This document shows positions 7,769-11,054 of a stretch of 11,054 nt of DNA, piece by piece (positions within the stretch are counted from its first letter, which is position 1; every line of letters begins with the position of its first letter). Source of the stretch: Candidatus Zhuqueibacterota bacterium. GTDB lineage: Bacteria > SM23-31. The stretch spans positions 1 to 11,054 of the forward strand of contig JADFON010000035.1 of assembly GCA_022562855.1 (NCBI GenBank), read 5' to 3'. The notes under the pieces are model-generated. The model did no database searches. It saw nothing but the letters and a program-made list of their open reading frames with translations, and was not told the DNA's origin. The translations under genes were made by a program, and so were the position numbers.

Positions 7769-7799
7769 TCGCGTAGTGACCCCGCCACGCGAGTGGTCA
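7769..7799. other. GC-rich patch with overlapping short inverted repeats
   Basis: Inside the AT-rich gap between paaG and paaD there is a short GC-rich patch. TCGCGT (7769-7774) pairs with ACGCGA (7787-7792), and TGACC (7777-7781) pairs with GGTCA (7795-7799). CCAC and GTGG (7785-7788 and 7793-7796) form a third, tighter hairpin with a GCGA loop. The three structures overlap, so only some can form together. It may be an operator for paaG, a structured leader, or a relic of something larger; I cannot choose between these. Confidence 0.35.
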
Positions 7800-7821
7800 A
7801 TAATTTACTGAAAAGCACAAG

Positions 7822-7933
7822 AAAAAAAACCTGACACAGAGTCACACAGATTTATTAAGAAAGACGCAGATATAAGAAAAATTATATTGTTAATCAGTGT
7901 AAATCATATTTGATCTGTGTCCATCAGTGTCAG
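7822..7933 (-). terminator. Possible terminator or attenuator after paaD
   Basis: Read on the minus strand, the 103-base palindrome forms a long imperfect stem whose 3' arm is followed, after GG, by eight T residues (complement of 7822-7829). A stem followed by a U-tract is the form of an intrinsic terminator, here starting seven bases after the paaD stop. The loop is far longer than usual, so termination may be only partial or absent. Confidence 0.3.
7831..7933. repeat. 103-base imperfect palindromic element related to the cassette repeats
   Basis: The element starts CTGACACAGAG and ends CATCAGTGTCAG on the plus strand. Its 21-base arms (7831-7851 and 7913-7933) match as inverted repeats at 17 positions. 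A further inner word AATCAGTGTAAATC (7892-7905) resembles the arms of the GxxExxY cassette at 3507-4029. There is no gene inside. It lies between runs of eight and seven A residues (7822-7829 and 7934-7940). It looks like a non-autonomous, gene-less relative of the cassette. Confidence 0.6.
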
Positions 7934-7940
7934 AAAAAAA

Positions 7941-8432
7941 TCAGTGGCATTTAAAATGTTCAAAAGGCTGACAGCAGTTGTTACAATAATAGAGCGATTT
8001 GCAGGCTGTCGAGCCGAATTCACTTTTGAGTTCCGTTTCATTTGACTCACAAAACGGGCAATCTACTTCTTTATCAACATAATTCAGAGGGTCAAATTCA
8101 TCATCGGATAATCTTCCCGGCGGGGCAATTCCATAAGATTTGAGCTTTTGCTTTGTTTTTTCGCTCATCCAATCGGTCGTCCACGCAGGAGACATAACCG
8201 TGTTTATAGTAATATCGTCGAAACCTTTTTTATGCAATTCGGCGATAATCTGATCTTCTATTAGTTTCATTGCCGGGCAGCCCGAATAAGTCGGCGTTAT
8301 GTCTATTTTCAGTGTTTCGTTGTGTACAACAATATCCCGTACAATTCCCATTTCCACTATATCGAGTACCGGTATTTCGGGGTCTTTTACCTCTGTAAGG
8401 TACTCGAGAATTTTTTCTTTTGAAACCGTCAT
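7941..8432 (-). CDS. paaD: Phenylacetyl-CoA epoxidase maturation protein PaaD
   Basis: A 163-residue protein with an N-terminal MIP18/DUF59 domain: KDPEIPVLDI at residues 16-25 and TPTYSGCPAM at 46-55, with Cys52 as the conserved cysteine. The C-terminal third adds a zinc-ribbon-like region with Cys125 and Cys128 (CPFC), Cys144, and the cluster Cys150, Cys153 and Cys154 (YYCNNCC). PaaD is needed for the epoxidase to be active, probably by helping iron-sulfur or metal assembly, in keeping with the known role of the DUF59 family. It follows paaC by 16 bases and ends at the palindromic element, where paaE would follow in the E. coli gene order. Confidence 0.95.
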   Translation of the reverse strand: MTVSKEKILEYLTEVKDPEIPVLDIVEMGIVRDIVVHNETLKIDITPTYSGCPAMKLIEDQIIAELHKKGFDDITINTVMSPAWTTDWMSEKTKQKLKSYGIAPPGRLSDDEFDPLNYVDKEVDCPFCESNETELKSEFGSTACKSLYYCNNCCQPFEHFKCH

Positions 8433-8448
8433 ATTAGATTCAGGTCTT

Positions 8449-9228
8449 TTACCATTTTACGCCCGGATAAGAGCGGTGAACAATTTGCATTTCTGCGAGA
8501 AGATGTCCGAGATGTTCGGAATGTCTGCCATTTCTGCTGCCCTGAGCCATATACCGGTCGTTTCCCGGGATATCCAGCGTTGCATCCTTCATAACTTTAG
8601 CCACCATTTCTTCCCACGCTTTCTTTATCAGCGCAAGGTCCGGTGCGATTCCCGCAGCGACGAGAATATCGTCGACTTCATCGGTGAAAAAGAGTTCCTC
8701 TGAATAAGTCCAAAGATCCTCAAAGGCGTTTTGCACCCGGTCATGGCTTTCCCCGGTTCCATCACCGAGTCTTCGTACCCATTCGCTTGAGTGTCTCAGG
8801 TGATACCGGTCTTCTTTGACTGCCTTTTCGGCAATTCCGGCTATTTCGCCGTCCGCGCTTTTTTGAAGTTCATCAAGAAGAGGATAGCTGTATACATCGA
8901 AGAGGAACTGACGCGCAATCGTGTGGGCAAAATCTCCATTCGGGACTTCGACCATCTGTACATTCCTGAAGTCGACCGCCTCCCTGAGATAGGCGAGATC
9001 GTCCTCATTCCGTCCCTTGTTTTCCACTTTTCCCGCCAGACTGAGAAAATTTGAAGCCTGTCCGATACAATCGAGGGCAATATTCGCAAGGGCAATATCT
9101 TCTTCAAGAATCGGGGCGTGACCGCACCATTCCGACAAACGGTGACCGAGAACAAGCCTGTCGTCACCCAATCTCAGAAGATACTCAAATAATGCCTGAC
9201 CGGTTTTGCTGTCACGGTTTGAGATCAT
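8449..9228 (-). CDS. paaC: Phenylacetyl-CoA epoxidase structural subunit PaaC
   Basis: A 259-residue ferritin-like helical protein, close in length to E. coli PaaC. Recognisable segments are EYLLRLGDDRLVLGHRLSEW (residues 15-34), EEDIALANIALDCIGQA (42-58), the RQFLFDVYSY helix, and KEDRYHLRHSSEWVRRLGDG (138-157). PaaC pairs with PaaA in the epoxidase core and is considered structural, lacking a functional di-iron site. Its ATG overlaps the paaB stop codon in an ATGA arrangement, so the two are translationally coupled and probably made in fixed ratio. Confidence 0.95.
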   Translation of the reverse strand: MISNRDSKTGQALFEYLLRLGDDRLVLGHRLSEWCGHAPILEEDIALANIALDCIGQASNFLSLAGKVENKGRNEDDLAYLREAVDFRNVQMVEVPNGDFAHTIARQFLFDVYSYPLLDELQKSADGEIAGIAEKAVKEDRYHLRHSSEWVRRLGDGTGESHDRVQNAFEDLWTYSEELFFTDEVDDILVAAGIAPDLALIKKAWEEMVAKVMKDATLDIPGNDRYMAQGSRNGRHSEHLGHLLAEMQIVHRSYPGVKW

Positions 9229-9551
9229 TTGAATATCTTGACGCCTTTCGGCACTTTATAAAACTGCGGATGCCGATAGATTTTGTCGTCTGCAGGATCA
9301 AAAAAAGGCTGGCTGTCGGAAGAGGTGGAGGCTGTAATTGAATCTGAAGGAGCAACCCAGATACTTGTTACAGGACCGCGGCGCGCATACACATCGCGGG
9401 CGTTTTGCAGCGCCATCTCCGCGTCAGGTGCATGAACACTTCCGGCATGTTCATGGGGTAATCCTGTTTTTGACTGGGTAAATACCTCCCAGAGAAGCCA
9501 TTGGCTGTCACGCCTGTCGCTACGGGGTTCAGCGGGTTTCTTATCTGCCAT
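9225..9551 (-). CDS. paaB: Phenylacetyl-CoA epoxidase subunit PaaB
   Basis: A 108-residue protein, slightly longer than E. coli PaaB (about 95). The core WLLWEVFTQSKTGLPHEHAG followed by SVHAPDAEMALQNARDVYARR is diagnostic, as is the C-terminal part with FFDPADDKIYRHPQFYKVP. The first 17 residues are polar and variable. PaaB bridges PaaAC heterodimers in the epoxidase complex and has no catalytic centre. It begins eight bases after the paaA stop and overlaps paaC by four bases. Confidence 0.95.
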   Translation of the reverse strand: MADKKPAEPRSDRRDSQWLLWEVFTQSKTGLPHEHAGSVHAPDAEMALQNARDVYARRGPVTSIWVAPSDSITASTSSDSQPFFDPADDKIYRHPQFYKVPKGVKIFK

Positions 9552-9559
9552 GTCAAACT

Positions 9560-10504
9560 TTAATTATTATTGCTGTGATTGGTTTTACGTTTTTTTGCAT
9601 ACTCTTCAGCCGCAATTCGTACCCATTCACCATCGAAATGCGCTTTTCTCCGTGCGGTCATTCGCTCCTTGTTACACGGTCCGTTACCCCGGATAACTTC
9701 GTAGAATTCGTCCCAATTTATCTTGCCGAACTCCCAATGACCCGTCTTTTTATTCAGTTTTAAATCAGGATCGGGTATCGTAAGGTCGATTCTTTGTGCC
9801 TGAGGTATCGTGAGATCGATAAATCTTTGGCGAAGGTCGTCGTTCGACTTACGTTTTATCTTCCACTTCATCAAAAGGGGTGTATTCGGCGAATCCTTGT
9901 CGCTTGGTCCAAACATCATTAACGAAGGCCACCAATAGCGGTCGACTGCATTTTGCACCATTTCTTTTTGAGCCTGAGTCCCCAGGGCAAGTGTAGCTGC
10001 AATTTCATAGCCCTGTTTTTTATGAAAATTCTCTTCCGCACAAATACGCAGCATTGCGCGTGAATAAGGACCATAAGATGATCTCGCAAGCATCGTCTGG
10101 TTTACGATAGCGGCTCCGTCAACAAACCAGCCGATCACGCCCATATCCGCCCAGGTCAGAGACGGATAATTAAATATGTTTGAATATTTCGCCTTGCCCT
10201 CAAGAAGCTGGTCTACCATCTCATCGCGTCCGATTCCGAGCGTCTCCGTAGCGCTGTAAAGGTAGAGACCGTGACCAGCTTCGTCCTGAACTTTGGCTAT
10301 AAGCCCCATCTTTCTGCGAAGCGTGGGCGCCCGTGTAATCCAATTCCCCTCCGGCAGCATCCCGACTATTTCGGAATGGGCATGTTGGGACATCATGCGA
10401 ATGAGTTGTTTTCTGTATCGCTCGGGCATCCAGTCTTTTGGCTCGATCTTCTCACCGCGCTTTATCTTTGCTTCAAACTCAATTAGTTTCGCGTCATCGT
10501 CCAT
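9560..10504 (-). CDS. paaA: Phenylacetyl-CoA epoxidase catalytic subunit PaaA
   Basis: A 314-residue di-iron oxygenase subunit of normal length. Likely iron ligands are visible as Glu45 (HSEIVGM), Glu75 and His78 ([12 protein letters not shown]), and Glu158 with His161 ([10 protein letters not shown]). The segment [20 protein letters not shown] (118-137) is highly typical. It epoxidises the aromatic ring of phenylacetyl-CoA with O2 and electrons that normally come from PaaE. The start at 10504 is supported by GAGGG (complement of 10514-10518), nine bases upstream. It is the first gene of the minus-strand run, facing a 400-base non-coding stretch with a candidate promoter. Confidence 0.97.
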   Translation of the reverse strand: MDDDAKLIEFEAKIKRGEKIEPKDWMPERYRKQLIRMMSQHAHSEIVGMLPEGNWITRAPTLRRKMGLIAKVQDEAGHGLYLYSATETLGIGRDEMVDQLLEGKAKYSNIFNYPSLTWADMGVIGWFVDGAAIVNQTMLARSSYGPYSRAMLRICAEENFHKKQGYEIAATLALGTQAQKEMVQNAVDRYWWPSLMMFGPSDKDSPNTPLLMKWKIKRKSNDDLRQRFIDLTIPQAQRIDLTIPDPDLKLNKKTGHWEFGKINWDEFYEVIRGNGPCNKERMTARRKAHFDGEWVRIAAEEYAKKRKTNHSNNN

Positions 10505-10559
10505 TTAAAACATCCCTCACCGGTTTAAAGTTCTCAATTTCCCGACATACATGTACGTA

Positions 10560-10588
10560 AATATATAAAGTCGAACATCTTAAATCAA
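10560..10588 (-). promoter_or_regulatory. Candidate paaA promoter
   Basis: On the minus strand, TTGATT (10583-10588) is followed 17 bases later by TATATT (10560-10565), a good sigma-70-like pair with ideal spacing. Transcription would start near 10552, giving a leader of about 50 bases before paaA. An imperfect 14-base palindrome with core TACATGTA (10548-10555) covers the expected start point and could be an operator. Support is from sequence pattern only. Confidence 0.4.
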
Positions 10589-10661
10589 GAAATAACTGAA
10601 ACAGAGCAATATTGATTTGCTATGTTGAATCGGGTATTTTGTTCAACTTGATTTTATGTTA

Positions 10662-10704
10662 TGGTCACTTATCACCAATTTTCCTGCCCTGGTTACTTAT
10701 CACC
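10662..10704. repeat. Pair of 15-base direct repeats in the divergent intergenic region
   Basis: TGGTCACTTATCACC (10662-10676) recurs as TGGTTACTTATCACC (10690-10704), matching at 14 of 15 bases and spaced 28 bases apart. Each copy has partial dyad symmetry (GGTNA, four bases, TNACC). They could be two sites for a regulator shared by the divergent genes. Alternatively they may be a relic of an insertion sequence end with repeated terminal motifs, as in IS21-type elements. No transposase remains nearby. Confidence 0.5.
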
Positions 10705-10794
10705 CAAAATATTTGCTTTTGAAGTACATTTCATGCCTAATACCGGTTTGGCATGCATGTTGTATTTACAAATTGTTGTAATAAGTTTTCACTG

Positions 10795-10823
10795 TTGGAA
10801 TTTAAAAAGCAATCACGTATATT
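10795..10823 (+). promoter_or_regulatory. Candidate promoter of the divergent secreted-protein gene
   Basis: TTGGAA (10795-10800) and TATATT (10818-10823) are separated by 17 bases. The perfect palindrome ATTCGT-T-ACGAAT (10821-10833) overlaps the -10 element and the expected start near 10830, which is a common place for a repressor site. The resulting leader would be about 75 bases. This is pattern evidence only. Confidence 0.4.
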
Positions 10824-10905
10824 CGTTACGAATCCGTTAAATGAATACCATATCAAAAAAATTTTCTGCCCAGATTAATCACAAACAAACCAAAGAGGCG
10901 TTACC

Positions 10906-11054
10906 ATGAAAAAAATTTATATCACTTTGTTCTTGATATTACTATTAGGGTCAGGAGTATTTGCACAAGAAAACGGACTGCAATCAATACAAATTTCTCC
11001 TGCCGATACAGCGCTTACCGTAGGGGACTCGATCCTTTACACCTCTGTCGTCAC
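10906..11054 (+). CDS. Secreted protein with bacterial Ig-like (Big_2-type) domain, N-terminus only
   Basis: The first 49 codons of a gene running off the right edge. The start ATG at 10906 follows AGAGG seven bases upstream. Residues 1-21 form a signal peptide: a Lys-Lys start, a hydrophobic stretch ITLFLILLLG and a cleavage region GVFAQ. The mature part begins ENGLQSIQISPADTALTVGD, which matches the opening strands of bacterial Ig-like group 2 domains (pattern I.I.P....L.VGD). It would be exported and may be a surface or secreted adhesive protein. It is divergent from the paa cluster and there is no reason to link it to phenylacetate use, beyond sharing the intergenic region. The rest of the protein is unseen. 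Confidence 0.8.
   Translation, partial: MKKIYITLFLILLLGSGVFAQENGLQSIQISPADTALTVGDSILYTSVV

Noticed and set aside
7831-7933. CRISPR array
   Set aside because: The repeated words are inverted and imperfect, of unequal spacing, and without regular spacers.

Overview
The window holds most of an aerobic phenylacetate (phenylacetyl-CoA) degradation cluster, all on the minus strand. In transcription order, from right to left, it reads paaA, paaB, paaC, paaD, paaG, paaH, paaI, paaJ, a small GxxExxY-family gene, paaY, paaZ, and a crotonase-family gene cut by the left edge. At the right edge a secreted-protein gene starts on the plus strand, divergent from paaA across about 400 non-coding bases that carry a candidate promoter for each side.

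The genes suggest a bacterium of the Bacteroidetes/Chlorobi/Ignavibacteria (FCB) type. The GC content looks moderate, start codons often have AT-rich leaders with weak or no Shine-Dalgarno sequence, the secreted protein has a cleavage region ending FAQ, and the crotonase after paaZ resembles those I recall from Bacteroidetes paa clusters. This placement is an inference from style and not a search result.

Pathway logic: PaaA/B/C, matured with PaaD, epoxidise phenylacetyl-CoA. PaaG isomerises the epoxide to the oxepin. PaaZ opens the ring (hydratase) and oxidises the aldehyde (dehydrogenase). PaaH dehydrogenates 3-hydroxyadipyl-CoA, and PaaJ performs thiolysis, including the final step to acetyl-CoA and succinyl-CoA. 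PaaI and PaaY are thioesterases that would release CoA from dead-end thioesters. Not seen here: the reductase PaaE, the ligase PaaK, a canonical PaaF hydratase and any regulator.

Two places break the operon and share a repeat family. Between paaJ and paaY lies an AT-rich cassette with a small PD-(D/E)XK-like gene, bounded by 29-base inverted repeats matching at 28 positions. Between paaD and paaG lies a 252-base gap containing a 103-base imperfect palindrome built from similar words, flanked by A-tracts. It looks like a gene-less relative of the cassette and may also act as a terminator. These two elements are the most unusual content of the window.
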